Virus record (IMG/VR): IMGVR_UViG_3300025508_000143
Coordinates: 1-24,977 of that record
DNA length: 24,977 nucleotides
Direction: 5' to 3' (one strand)
Source of the DNA: a virus
Under the pieces are notes generated by a model that did not search any database, was not told the DNA's origin, and worked only from the letters and a program-made list of their open reading frames with translations. A program made the position numbers and the translations under genes. Of the stretch, positions 4,662 through 12,551 are shown piece after piece (within the stretch, counting starts at the first letter, position 1; every line of letters starts with the position of its first letter).

Positions 4662-5756
4662 TACCGTTACACACAAAAAATAAAACTAAAAGGTAGTATA
4701 TCTTGGAGGTTTGTACCACCTCAAGATGCTATCAATGCTGGTGTTGTGACCAGACAAACATTCAAAGATGGTAGAACTGCTAGGTATGAGATACCTAGAT
4801 TAATAAAAAGAGTTGAGGCATTTAGAAATGGTGAGTTAGTAGCAGGTAATGTAGGCCCATCAAGTAATCTAATGCAGATATACAAATATTATAGTGACAC
4901 TACACACTTTAAATCTTTAGCATCTAACTCTCAAAAAAATTACAACTATACTATGAGTGCTATTGCTAATACTATTGTATATAATAAACCTTTAGGATTA
5001 TTTAAGATAAGTTCTTTGAGTAGTTTAACTTGTTTGGAAGCTTACACTACATGGGTAGAAGATGTTAGTGTATCTAAAGCTAATCAATGCTCAAGAATGT
5101 TATCATTACTAATAAACTTTTGTATCAGCATGAACATCCTTCAATATAATCCTATGTCTCCTGTTAAGAAACTTAAACATGAAACACAATCTGTTGTATG
5201 GATGCAACAGGAAGTAGAAGATTTTTTAGAGGTGTCGTTTTCTAAGTTTAGATGGCGTAACATTGGCTTGATAGCAATGATGTGCTATGAGTGGGCGCAA
5301 AGACCTAATGATATAAGATTACTTAAATGGTCTTCTATAGATATGAATAAAGAAGTAGTAACTATTAAACAAACTAAAAGAGGTGCTACTGTAGAGTTAC
5401 CTATAAGTAGTGAGCTTATTACTATGCTTACACAACAGAAAAAAGATTGGGGCTTCCAAGATTATGTAGTACCCTATGAGAGGCCAGCAGACAGGGCTTA
5501 CAGACCGTTAGAAAGAAGTCAGATATCCTACCTAGCTAATGAAGTTAAGGAGGTAGCCAAGCTACCACCAGAGTTAAAGATAGGTGGACTAAGAAAGAGT
5601 GGTATAGTTGAGATGATTGATGCTGGTGTAGATCACCTACAAATTATGTCTGTTACAGGGCATCAGAACATATCATCTCTTGGGCCGTATCAAAAGCATA
5701 CCTTGACTGCTGCTAAGTCTGCCTTAGATAAAAGGAAGGGACATGAAAAAACCTAA
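4659..5756 (+). CDS. int: Tyrosine recombinase / phage integrase, 365 aa
   Basis: Catalyses site-specific strand exchange between phage and host attachment sites. An N-terminal arm- and core-binding part (residues 1-175) includes a SAM-like helical stretch. The catalytic domain shows Arg I in AQRPNDIR (R215), the beta-hairpin Lys in QTKRG (K240), Arg II in GGLRKSG (R312), His in TGHQ (H335) and the nucleophile Tyr in LGPYQKH (Y344). The usual His of the HxxR box is Gly (G309), a noted departure that does not necessarily abolish activity. Length is normal for phage integrases. The start codon sits in a degenerate copy of the early hairpin element, without a good separate Shine-Dalgarno except GGAG at 4650-4653. 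No excisionase, repressor or tRNA-like attP was found nearby. Confidence 0.9.
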   Translation: MYRYTQKIKLKGSISWRFVPPQDAINAGVVTRQTFKDGRTARYEIPRLIKRVEAFRNGELVAGNVGPSSNLMQIYKYYSDTTHFKSLASNSQKNYNYTMSAIANTIVYNKPLGLFKISSLSSLTCLEAYTTWVEDVSVSKANQCSRMLSLLINFCISMNILQYNPMSPVKKLKHETQSVVWMQQEVEDFLEVSFSKFRWRNIGLIAMMCYEWAQRPNDIRLLKWSSIDMNKEVVTIKQTKRGATVELPISSELITMLTQQKKDWGFQDYVVPYERPADRAYRPLERSQISYLANEVKEVAKLPPELKIGGLRKSGIVEMIDAGVDHLQIMSVTGHQNISSLGPYQKHTLTAAKSALDKRKGHEKT

Positions 5757-5871
5757 CCCAATGGCTAAAGATTTGAGGCAACCTAAATATAAGCCTCAAG
5801 TTATACCTAATAAAAAGAAACCCTCAATACGAAAGGAGAAACATAAAGATGATCAACAGAGAAACACATAA
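5743..5871 (+). CDS. Tiny basic phage protein, 42 aa
   Basis: ATG 5743 overlaps the last codons of the integrase gene and has AAGGAAGGG (5732-5740) immediately upstream. The product begins MKKPNPMAKDLRQPKYKPQ and is very basic, with a Lys/Arg-rich tail. The pattern N-P-M-A-K-x-L-R-x-P-K-Y/F-x-x-x-V resembles short basic proteins I recall from other tailed phages, with no known role. RNA or DNA binding is a reasonable guess. It overlaps the following gene by 23 bases. Confidence 0.65.
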   Translation: MKKPNPMAKDLRQPKYKPQVIPNKKKPSIRKEKHKDDQQRNT

Positions 5872-6001
5872 AGAATTATGTGAAAAATATACTGAGTTAA
5901 AAAAAGAAAATAAAATTTTAATTGAAAAAATTATTACATTAGAAGAAGAAGCTCATACATTAAATACATTATTAAAACTATGGAAAGGAACAGCACCATG
6001 A
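5849..6001 (+). CDS. Tiny coiled-coil protein, 50 aa
   Basis: ATG 5849 has AAGGAG (5833-5838) ten bases upstream, inside the preceding gene. The product begins MINRETHKELCEKYTELKKE. Hydrophobic residues recur with heptad-like spacing over residues 10-42, so it is probably a dimeric coiled coil. It overlaps both neighbours: 23 bases with the gene at 5743 and four bases (ATGA, 5998-6001) with the gene at 5998. No family is recognised. It could be a small regulator or scaffold. Confidence 0.6.
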   Translation: MINRETHKELCEKYTELKKENKILIEKIITLEEEAHTLNTLLKLWKGTAP

Positions 6002-6162
6002 TTGCCAAAACTGTATGGGTTATTTATTTAACTTTTACTAACCCTGTTGAGTGTGAAAATTTTCTAGATAAAAATCCAGAGTTTATAGCAGCACAATGTG
6101 TGGCTACTGAGAAGCCACGTGTTAGACCAAAGCTTAGACCTAATAACGGAGAGCATGATTAA
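5998..6162 (+). CDS. Small protein with N-terminal hydrophobic segment, 54 aa
   Basis: ATG 5998 overlaps the previous stop (ATGA) and has AAAGGA (5984-5989); an in-frame ATG at 5980 would precede that ribosome-binding site. Residues 2-13 (IAKTVWVIYLTF) are hydrophobic, like a short signal or membrane anchor. They are followed by VECENFLDKNPEF with two spaced Cys and an Arg/Lys/Pro-rich tail (KPRVRPKLRP). The product is probably membrane-associated or exported. A similar plan occurs in the gene at 14790. No function known. Confidence 0.65.
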   Translation: MIAKTVWVIYLTFTNPVECENFLDKNPEFIAAQCVATEKPRVRPKLRPNNGEHD

Positions 6163-6163
6163 A

Positions 6164-6204
6164 TTATGACTAAGAAAGATAATCGGATATAATCAGATAT
6201 AATT
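6164..6204 (+). promoter_or_regulatory. Candidate sigma70-type promoter before thyX with duplicated TATAAT
   Basis: Two exact TATAAT hexamers lie ten bases apart (6188-6193 and 6198-6203) within the imperfect tandem repeat GGATATAATC/AGATATAATT. TTATGA (6164-6169) is 18 bp upstream of the first as a weak -35 box. The start of thyX at 6219 leaves a very short leader, so the first TATAAT is the likelier -10. This is the first intergenic gap after the integrase block. Confidence 0.4.
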
Positions 6205-6218
6205 GGATTGGATAAAGA

Positions 6219-6884
6219 ATGTCCCAGATTGAAGTAAATACTATAGATCACATGGGTAGTGATCTGTCTGTAGTTAATGCAGCACGTGTATCCTTTGGTA
6301 AAAAAAGTGAAGAGCTAGGGTTTATTTCTAGAGGAGAGAAATGTTTGCGACCCATACTCCATGATACAGACAAGAGACTAATCAAATACCTAGCCAAGCA
6401 TAAACATATGTCACCCTTTGGTCATGCCTTTGCATCCTTTCATATTAAGGCTCCTATCTTTGTAGCTAGACAGCTAGTCAAACATAAGTTCCTACGATGG
6501 AATGAGATTAGTCGTAGGTATGTAGATGATGACCCTGAGTTCTTTATGCCTGATCAATGGCGAGGTAGGGCTGACGATAAAAAGCAAGGCAGTGCTGGTG
6601 CTGTAGAGTCCGTACCTGTTGGTGCTTTAAAGGTTCAAGGCTATTGCCTAGCAGCTTACCAAGACCTATTGTCTAGTGGTATCTGTCCAGAACAAGCACG
6701 TATGGTGTTGCCACAAAGCACCATGACTGAATGGTATTGGTCAGGTAGTCTTGACGCCTTCTCAGATATGTGTAAACTTAGGTGTAAAGAAGATACACAA
6801 CTAGAAACAAGGATAGTAGCAAATACTATATCTGAGGAAATGAATTACTTATTTCCTATCTCATGGGAGTCACTACAGAAATGA
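6219..6884 (+). CDS. thyX: FAD-dependent thymidylate synthase ThyX, 221 aa
   Basis: Converts dUMP to dTMP using methylene-tetrahydrofolate, FAD and NADPH. The ThyX signature is present as KHKFLRWNEISRRYVDD (residues 87-103). The classical R-H-R-x7-S box reads KHK...S, with the NExSxRY part intact. Further family blocks are MSPFGHAFASFHIKAPIFVARQ (about residues 63-84) upstream and VLPQSTMTEWYWSGSL with CKLRC and ETR downstream. Length is typical. The start ATG 6219 follows GGATAAAGA. It lies at the head of the replication block, overlaps the primase-helicase by four bases (ATGA) and would support dTTP supply during replication. Confidence 0.95.
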   Translation: MSQIEVNTIDHMGSDLSVVNAARVSFGKKSEELGFISRGEKCLRPILHDTDKRLIKYLAKHKHMSPFGHAFASFHIKAPIFVARQLVKHKFLRWNEISRRYVDDDPEFFMPDQWRGRADDKKQGSAGAVESVPVGALKVQGYCLAAYQDLLSSGICPEQARMVLPQSTMTEWYWSGSLDAFSDMCKLRCKEDTQLETRIVANTISEEMNYLFPISWESLQK

Positions 6885-8473
6885 CTGAAACATCTCACCT
6901 ACCCTGCCCATATGAGGACTGTGCATCATCTGATGCCTTCAGTTGGAATACTGAGGGTGTTGGGTATTGTTTCAGTTGTCACAATTCTTACCCGATGAAA
7001 AACATGCCTGTCACTTTTGGATGGGCCAAGGAGGAATACCCTTTGGAAGATAAACGACAGCCACAAAGCATACCTGTTCAAGGTGTAAAGTATACTGACA
7101 TTAGAAGCATAGACCCTGATGTATGTAAGCTGTATGGTATACAGATACAGACAGGCCCAAAGGGTGAAGAGGTACGGTATGCATTCAAGTATCCACATAC
7201 TACTAAGTATCGTATGTGTAATGACAAATCTAAATCATGGATCAAGGATCGTGGTGTAGGTATGAATCATTTGTTTGGGCCAGAGTTTAATGCTGGTACA
7301 GGTAAACGTATTTACATTACTGAAGGTGAGTTTGATGCTGCTAGTCTGTATCAGATACTAGGTAAGACCTTTCCTGTTAAGTCTTTGCCTTCATCCTCTA
7401 TTGGTGAGAAGTTTATCAAGCACAACATGAAATATCTATCTTCATTCAAAGAAGTTGTGTATGCTGGTGAGCTTGATGATCCCGGACGCAGAGCAGCTAA
7501 CAAACTATATCAAGCATTCCCTGAAAAGTTTTACTTTGTACCTATGACAGAGTTCAAAGATGCTAATGAGTTTCTTGAGAATGGTAAGGCTAACAGTCTT
7601 ATGTGGGCTGCTAAGTCACCACAAAGGTATTCACCTGAGAACTTCTTTTGTTCTGCTGATGACTTTACTAATGCACTACGTAATGAAAGTCCTTACGAGT
7701 ATGTATCTACTGGTCATACTGGGCTTGATGAAAAGATACGTGGCATGGTTAGGGGTGGGCTTACATTCCTTAAAGCACCACGTGGTACAGGCAAGACAGA
7801 AGTAATCAGATACTTTGAGACAGGGTTGCTTAAAGACCCTGAGATTAAGATAGCTCTACTACACATGGAAGAGATGAAGTCTACCACACTACGTGCTATG
7901 GCTACCTACCAGCTAGGGACTAATGTCAGAACAAAAGAAGATGCAGATAACAATGGTGTTAGCCTTGATCAGGTAGAGGAAGCAGCTAAGTCTATTGCTG
8001 ATGCTGATAACAACAGAACAATTATCTTTGAGATGATGAGTCATGATGATCCTCTCAAGCTATTAGACTACACTAGGTTAGCAGTATCATCTTATGGTGC
8101 AGACTATGTGTTTGTTGACCATGTACAACGTCTAGCCTACCTATCTAATTCTGGTGTTGATGGTGCTACTAGCACACTAACTACATTAGGATCACGTATG
8201 GCACAGCTTGCTAAGGAACTAAACATAGGTGTGATATTTATATCACAGGTTAATGATGATGGACGTACTAAGTATGCTGCATCATTGGAAGAGGAAGCAA
8301 TCATCTGTATTAAGATAGAACGTAATGCAGAGAGTGAAGACGAAGTAGAACAGAACACTACTAACTTTATCGTAGATAAGAACAGACCCTTTGCTAAACT
8401 AGGTAATGCTGGTTCAGTATACTACGATCCTGTTACTACTATCTTAAGAGAGGATACATTTTTAGAGGGATGA
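6881..8473 (+). CDS. T7 gp4-like primase-helicase, 530 aa
   Basis: Primes lagging-strand synthesis and unwinds the fork. The start ATG 6881 is chosen because it overlaps the thyX stop (ATGA) and has GGGAG at 6865-6869; an upstream in-frame ATG at 6863 coincides with that site. Domains in order: a zinc-binding domain with C9, C14, C30 and C33 (CPYEDC, CFSC); a TOPRIM primase core with the acidic motifs YITEGEFDAA (about residues 145-154) and GELDDPGRR (about 196-204); and a RecA-like helicase with Walker A APRGTGKT (about 299-306), a Walker B-like YVFVDHVQ and motif H3 VIFISQVNDDG. It is followed four bases later by the polymerase gene, with which it must act. Confidence 0.93.
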   Translation: MTETSHLPCPYEDCASSDAFSWNTEGVGYCFSCHNSYPMKNMPVTFGWAKEEYPLEDKRQPQSIPVQGVKYTDIRSIDPDVCKLYGIQIQTGPKGEEVRYAFKYPHTTKYRMCNDKSKSWIKDRGVGMNHLFGPEFNAGTGKRIYITEGEFDAASLYQILGKTFPVKSLPSSSIGEKFIKHNMKYLSSFKEVVYAGELDDPGRRAANKLYQAFPEKFYFVPMTEFKDANEFLENGKANSLMWAAKSPQRYSPENFFCSADDFTNALRNESPYEYVSTGHTGLDEKIRGMVRGGLTFLKAPRGTGKTEVIRYFETGLLKDPEIKIALLHMEEMKSTTLRAMATYQLGTNVRTKEDADNNGVSLDQVEEAAKSIADADNNRTIIFEMMSHDDPLKLLDYTRLAVSSYGADYVFVDHVQRLAYLSNSGVDGATSTLTTLGSRMAQLAKELNIGVIFISQVNDDGRTKYAASLEEEAIICIKIERNAESEDEVEQNTTNFIVDKNRPFAKLGNAGSVYYDPVTTILREDTFLEG

Positions 8474-8477
8474 TGTG

Positions 8478-10313
8478 ATGATAGTCTTTGACATAGAAGC
8501 TAATGGCTTATTTAAAGATGCCACTAAGATACACTGTATGTCTTATACTACAGATGGTAAAACATTTGTATCAACATGTGACTATAATGCAATGAGGAAC
8601 ATACTGCTTAACCAAAAGGTTTTGATAGGTCATAACATAACACGTTATGATGTACCACTACTTAATAAGTTATTAGGTATTAAGATCAAAGCAAAACTGT
8701 ATGATACTCTTGCAATGTCTTGGGTTATTAATACTGACAGACCTAAGCATGGGCTAGAGTCTTTTGGAGAAGAGTTTGGTATACCTAAACCTGTTGTAAC
8801 TGATTGGTCAGATCAAGATATACAAGTGTATATACATAGATGTAAGGAAGATGTTAAAATAAACTGGAAGCTTTGGACTAATCTTATCCAGAGATTTATG
8901 ATGGTTTATAAATGCAGAGATACATTAGATAAGTATCTTAATTACTTATCATTTAAAATGAAGTGTGCCTTTACTGCTGAGTACTTTGGATGGAAGCTTG
9001 ACCATGATCTTGCACAAGATTGTGTAGATAAACTAGAACTACAACAGAAAGAAAAGATAGATGAACTAAAAACAGTAATGCCTATGCGTACTTTGTTTAG
9101 AAAGAAAACAAAACCTAAAGTAATGTACAAGAAAGATGGTTCTCTATCTAAACAAGGATTAGAATGGAATGCTTTACTTCTAGAACACATGCATCCCTCT
9201 GACTATATCGGTGAAATAGAGATAGTAAAAGGTGTAGAAGAACCCAACCCAAAGTCTAGTGATCAGGTTAAGTCTTGGTTGTTTTCATTAGGTTGGAAGC
9301 CTTGTACTTATGACTACAAAGAAGACAGAAAGGTTCCACAAGTACGTAAGAACGGTCAGCTAACTCAGTCAGTTAAGTTGCTTATTAGCAACAACCCTCA
9401 TGTAAAAGTACTTGATGGCTTGACAGTAATACAACACAGGCTAGGTATCTTTAAAGGGTTTCTAGAATGTGAGGTAGATGGGTATGTACAAGCAGGTATT
9501 GAAGGTCTTACTAATACACTTAGGTTTAAACACAGAAAGCCTTTGGTAAATCTTCCGGGAATTGATAAGCCTTGGGGTAAAGAAATAAGAGGATGCCTTA
9601 TCTCACCTAAAGAAGATTATGTATTGTGTGGTGCTGACATGACCTCTCTTGAAGATACAACTAAGAGACACTATATGAAACCATATGACCCTGCTTATGT
9701 AAAAGAAATGTCGCAAGAGGGCTTTGATCCACACCTTGACCTAGCTAAACATGCTGGTGCTGTAACACAGAATCAAATTGATCAGCATCAAGCAGGTAAG
9801 ATAGACCTTAAGTCTCTTCGTAAGAACTACAAGGTAGTCAACTACTCTGCTACCTACGGTGTAGGAGCAGCTAAGTTATCTAGGGAGACAGGTATGACAG
9901 TACCAGAAGCAAAGAAACTTCTTGATGCCTATTGGCAAAGAAACTGGTCTGTTGCACAATTCTCTAGTGACAATCTAAAGAAAGTTAAGACTGTTGCAGG
10001 ACAAATGTGGATACAAAATCCTGTCAGTAAGTTTTGGCACACACTTAGGTATGAAAAGGATGTGTTCTCTACACTTAATCAAAGCACTGGTGCTTATTGC
10101 TTTGACAAATGGTTAGCCTACTACCTATCAGCAAGACCTAATATCATTGGACAATTCCATGATGAGTCTATTAATATAGTTAAAAAAGGCGATGAAGATA
10201 AACACAAGGCAACACTAATTGCTGCTATGGATAAACTAAATAAGGAGTTAAAGCTAAATGTAGAACTTGGTATTGATGTACAATTCGGAAATAAATATTC
10301 TGAAATACACTAA
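8478..10313 (+). CDS. T7-like family A DNA polymerase, 611 aa
   Basis: The replicative polymerase. ATG 8478 is preferred over GTG 8475, with GAGGGA (8465-8470) upstream. The 3'-5' exonuclease domain has FDIEANG (D5, E7), IGHNITRYD (H52, D58) and CKEDVKIN (D125). The polymerase domain has motif A GADMTSLED (D387, E392), motif B R448-x3-K452-x3-Y456-x3-Y460 in LRKNYKVVNYSATYG, and motif C QFHDESI (H561, D562, E563). The residue equivalent to E. coli Pol I 762 is Tyr, as in T7. At 611 residues it is shorter than T7 gp5 (704). The thumb insertion that binds thioredoxin in T7 was not identified, so processivity must come from elsewhere. Confidence 0.95.
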   Translation: MIVFDIEANGLFKDATKIHCMSYTTDGKTFVSTCDYNAMRNILLNQKVLIGHNITRYDVPLLNKLLGIKIKAKLYDTLAMSWVINTDRPKHGLESFGEEFGIPKPVVTDWSDQDIQVYIHRCKEDVKINWKLWTNLIQRFMMVYKCRDTLDKYLNYLSFKMKCAFTAEYFGWKLDHDLAQDCVDKLELQQKEKIDELKTVMPMRTLFRKKTKPKVMYKKDGSLSKQGLEWNALLLEHMHPSDYIGEIEIVKGVEEPNPKSSDQVKSWLFSLGWKPCTYDYKEDRKVPQVRKNGQLTQSVKLLISNNPHVKVLDGLTVIQHRLGIFKGFLECEVDGYVQAGIEGLTNTLRFKHRKPLVNLPGIDKPWGKEIRGCLISPKEDYVLCGADMTSLEDTTKRHYMKPYDPAYVKEMSQEGFDPHLDLAKHAGAVTQNQIDQHQAGKIDLKSLRKNYKVVNYSATYGVGAAKLSRETGMTVPEAKKLLDAYWQRNWSVAQFSSDNLKKVKTVAGQMWIQNPVSKFWHTLRYEKDVFSTLNQSTGAYCFDKWLAYYLSARPNIIGQFHDESINIVKKGDEDKHKATLIAAMDKLNKELKLNVELGIDVQFGNKYSEIH

Positions 10314-10320
10314 AAAAGTC

Positions 10321-10353
10321 TTGCATGTGCTTTTTAATACATGCTACTATTAA
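10321..10353 (+). promoter_or_regulatory. Candidate sigma70-type promoter before the SSB gene
   Basis: TTGCAT (10321-10326) and TACTAT (10345-10350) are 18 bp apart, in the 67-base gap after the polymerase gene. AAAGGAG (10366-10372) follows as the ribosome-binding site of the SSB gene. SSB is needed in large amounts, so an extra promoter here makes sense. The similar TTGACA-17-TATTGT layout at 15015 supports it. Inferred from sequence only. Confidence 0.5.
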
Positions 10354-10380
10354 CATCTAAACTTTAAAGGAGTTGTCGAT

Positions 10381-10917
10381 ATGGCAAAAATTACAGTAAC
10401 AGGACTAGCTCAGTGGGCAAAAGTATTTGAAGATAACCGTGACCTTGATGGTTATCAGGGTGCTTATCATGACACCAACGGACGGTGTACCATTGAGATG
10501 ATCCTTGATCAGGAAAATATGCAAAAGCTTACTGACTCAGGATGTATGAGTCGTGGTAAGCCTGATCCTGAAGGGAGAGGCACAGCAGTAAAGCTTACTC
10601 GTAAGTTTGAAACAGCTTATGATTGGGATGGTGGTGCACCCAAAGTTTACAAAGCCGATGGTACACCTTGGTCTTTTGAATCTGATGGTACTATTGGCAA
10701 TGGTTCAGAAGTTTTAGTTGAGTTAGACGTTTATAAAAATACTAAGTATGGTACTACCACTACCAGATTAGAAAGGGTAAAGGTACTTAAAGCTGTAGGC
10801 TATGATCCGCAAGGTGGTGGGTCAGGTCCAGACCCCTTTACAGCAAATGTAGTAGGTGAGAATACATCACCACCACCTCAAAAAGTAGAAGAAATGGTGG
10901 ATGAAATTCCTTTCTAA
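10381..10917 (+). CDS. Single-stranded DNA-binding protein, 178 aa
   Basis: Coats single-stranded DNA and recruits partners. The evidence is a strand-rich N-terminal body beginning MAKITVTGLAQWAKVFEDNR (about residues 1-145, OB-fold-like in length), then a Gly/Pro-rich linker (PQGGGSGPDPF), then an acidic tip ending VDEIPF. That tip matches the DxIPF-type C-terminal tail used by SSBs to bind other replication proteins. The gene sits between the DNA polymerase and an exonuclease, where T7-like phages keep gp2.5. The start has AAAGGAG nine bases upstream. Whether it is gp2.5-like or bacterial-SSB-like in fold cannot be told by eye. Confidence 0.8.
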   Translation: MAKITVTGLAQWAKVFEDNRDLDGYQGAYHDTNGRCTIEMILDQENMQKLTDSGCMSRGKPDPEGRGTAVKLTRKFETAYDWDGGAPKVYKADGTPWSFESDGTIGNGSEVLVELDVYKNTKYGTTTTRLERVKVLKAVGYDPQGGGSGPDPFTANVVGENTSPPPQKVEEMVDEIPF

Positions 10918-10979
10918 TATAAAACTTAGTGGTGTGGGTATTACTTTTTATCTGCACCACACTTTACTTAGGAGTTGTA

Positions 10980-11762
10980 ATGAGAAATATAGTGAAAAAG
11001 ATAGCAAACATGTCTAACAAAGAGTATCATTCAATGGATGGTATATCTTCTAGTGCTGTTAAGACAGTGTATAAAAAGTCTTTGGCTCACTGGAAAGGAC
11101 AGAAGACTGTTCAATCAGCAGCATTTGCAATGGGTAATGCTGTTCATGCAAACTTGTTGGAAGGGGAAAAGAACTTAGTAATTAAAGGGCCAAAGACTAA
11201 AACAAGTAGCTCTTTTAAAACTATGAAGGAAGCCTTAACTGAGGACCAAGTCCTACTAACTGAGGTAGAATTTAATGTAGCTAGTCGTATTACTAAAGGT
11301 GCACTAGACAACCCTGTATGTTCTAAGATTTTAACTAATCCTGACAGGTTAAATGAAATTAGTATATTTGTAGAAGACCCTGTATCAAAACTAATGTTAA
11401 AGACTAGACCTGATCTAATGCTTGAGTCTAATAAAACTGTGTATGATGTTAAGACTACACAAGATGCTAGTCCCAAAGGTTTCTTAAATGAGTGTGTAAA
11501 GTATGGTTATTTTTTGCAAGGTGCACACTATGTTTATACTTGCCAGCTTGCAGGTTATGACATAACTGACTTTGCATTTATTGCTTGTGAAAAAGCAAGC
11601 CCTTATCTTTCCCATCTACATTTAATGGGACCAGAGGTTATGGCTTGGGCTACTGCAGAGCTACATAAAACTTTAGCTGTTATTGCAAAAGCAGATGAAG
11701 CTTGGTGTTATGATACAGGTTGGGGTGACTACACTGTAATGGAGAAACCATCATGGATATAA
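10980..11762 (+). CDS. RecE/RecB-type PD-(D/E)XK exonuclease, 260 aa
   Basis: A nuclease likely to resect double-stranded ends for recombination or host DNA degradation. ATG 10980 is chosen because AGGAG (10970-10974) precedes it; a GTG at 10929 would add 17 hydrophobic residues with no ribosome-binding site. Motifs seen: MGNAVHANLL (motif I with His), KTRPDLML (Asp of motif II), VYDVKTTQ (D-x-K, motif III) and LQGAHYVYTCQLAGY (Q-x3-Y motif), in the order typical of the RecB, Cas4 and RecE-like nucleases. The N-terminal SNKEYHSMDGISSSAVK resembles the start of phage exonuclease VIII-like proteins. It follows the SSB gene, suggesting a recombination pair. Confidence 0.85.
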   Translation: MRNIVKKIANMSNKEYHSMDGISSSAVKTVYKKSLAHWKGQKTVQSAAFAMGNAVHANLLEGEKNLVIKGPKTKTSSSFKTMKEALTEDQVLLTEVEFNVASRITKGALDNPVCSKILTNPDRLNEISIFVEDPVSKLMLKTRPDLMLESNKTVYDVKTTQDASPKGFLNECVKYGYFLQGAHYVYTCQLAGYDITDFAFIACEKASPYLSHLHLMGPEVMAWATAELHKTLAVIAKADEAWCYDTGWGDYTVMEKPSWI

Positions 11763-11768
11763 GTAGCT

Positions 11769-12122
11769 ATGACTAGGGCAGCTAAAGCAAAAGGTAGGTT
11801 AGGTCAACAAGAAATCAGGGATGCCTTACTTAAAACCTTTAACCATCTTGAACCTGATGATGTTAAGTCTACAGTTATGGGTGATACTGGTGCTGATATA
11901 CAGTTATCACCCTTAGCACAGAAGTCTATACCAATATCTATCGAAGTTAAACGTAGAAAGACAGGCTTAAAAACTGTATACACTTGGATGGATCAAGCAA
12001 CTAACCATGACAAAGGACCACCAGTAGTTTTCTATAGGTCAGACAGGCAACCTTGGTTAGTTGTATCAGAGCTAGATCACTATTTAGAACTGTTAAAAGG
12101 ATCAAAGAAAGATGACAATTAA
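11769..12122 (+). CDS. PD-(D/E)XK endonuclease, Holliday-junction-resolvase-like, 117 aa
   Basis: Probably cleaves branched DNA. The core reads GDTGADIQLSP (Asp, residues 38-48) followed by ISIEVKRRK (E-x-K, residues 57-65), the spacing of small resolvase-type PD-(D/E)XK nucleases. The N-terminus (KGRLGQQEIRDALL) supplies the helix that often carries the first acidic residue. The size fits. In T7 the equivalent place after SSB is held by endonuclease I (gp3). ATG 11769 lacks a clear Shine-Dalgarno and lies six bases after the exonuclease stop, so it is probably coupled. The 3' end overlaps the next gene by 11 bases. Confidence 0.75.
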   Translation: MTRAAKAKGRLGQQEIRDALLKTFNHLEPDDVKSTVMGDTGADIQLSPLAQKSIPISIEVKRRKTGLKTVYTWMDQATNHDKGPPVVFYRSDRQPWLVVSELDHYLELLKGSKKDDN

Positions 12123-12345
12123 TTCAGACTATCCTGTTAAGAAAGTAAAAGTATGGGGGGTTATAGAAGGCCCGATGGGTGTAGATGAAGGTGGTGAACT
12201 TCTTTACTGTAATCTTTGTAAGATAGAAATAGATGGGAAGATAGAACATGGTGAGTATTACTTTGATAACTTTGATGATGCGTATGAATGGGTCAAGCAC
12301 TTTCAAAAATTTCTTGAGCCGATTGAAATAAATGTTGATGCTTGA
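12112..12345 (+). CDS. Small acidic protein, 77 aa, unknown function
   Basis: ATG 12112 overlaps the end of the nuclease gene, and AAAGGA (12098-12103) is upstream. The product begins MTINSDYPVKKVKVWGVIEG. It has a beta-rich first half with LLYCNLCKIEIDG (C-x2-C) near residues 31-43, followed by the acidic helix FDNFDDAYEWVKHFQKFLE. A single C-x2-C pair could bind metal only as a dimer. No family recognised. Its stop codon TGA is embedded in the -35 hexamer of the next promoter. Confidence 0.65.
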   Translation: MTINSDYPVKKVKVWGVIEGPMGVDEGGELLYCNLCKIEIDGKIEHGEYYFDNFDDAYEWVKHFQKFLEPIEINVDA

Positions 12346-12369
12346 CAACGTAAGTACTATGAGTATAAC
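12342..12369 (+). promoter_or_regulatory. Strong candidate sigma70-type promoter before the MazG/RNR block
   Basis: TTGACA (12342-12347) and TATAAC (12364-12369) are 16 bp apart, a close match to the bacterial consensus. The boxes lie in the gap between genes ending at 12345 and starting at 12384, with AGGGG as the next ribosome-binding site. It would drive the small gene at 12384, MazG and the ribonucleotide reductase separately from the upstream replication genes. Confidence 0.6.
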
Positions 12370-12383
12370 TAGGGGCTTTCACT

Positions 12384-12551
12384 ATGGAGTATGAGCTTTC
12401 ACTTAAAATAAAAGTAGACAAGAATGCAAACTTCTTAGAGGTAGGCATTGACAACCACTCTGAAATTTTAAAAGAGCTAACACTAAATGCTATGTATGAT
12501 ATAGATGATATCAACATACTTGAATGCGAGGTAAATAAATATGATAAGTAA
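12384..12551 (+). CDS. Small acidic protein, 55 aa, unknown function
   Basis: ATG 12384 follows AGGGG at normal distance. The product begins MEYELSLKIKVDKNANFLEV. It has a beta-strand-like start with alternating charges, then an acidic helical region and ILECEV near the end. The stop (12549-12551) overlaps the start of the MazG gene by 11 bases, so the two are probably coupled. It is the first gene after the candidate promoter at 12342. No family recognised. Confidence 0.6.
   Translation: MEYELSLKIKVDKNANFLEVGIDNHSEILKELTLNAMYDIDDINILECEVNKYDK

Noticed and set aside
10929-10963. GTGGTG and CACCAC could pair as a hairpin between the SSB and exonuclease genes
   Set aside because: The loop is long, the T-rich run lies inside the loop, and no terminator shape results.
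10929-10979. An in-frame GTG giving the exonuclease a hydrophobic N-terminal segment
   Set aside because: No ribosome-binding site precedes it, while ATG 10980 has AGGAG. The apparent membrane segment is intergenic sequence.
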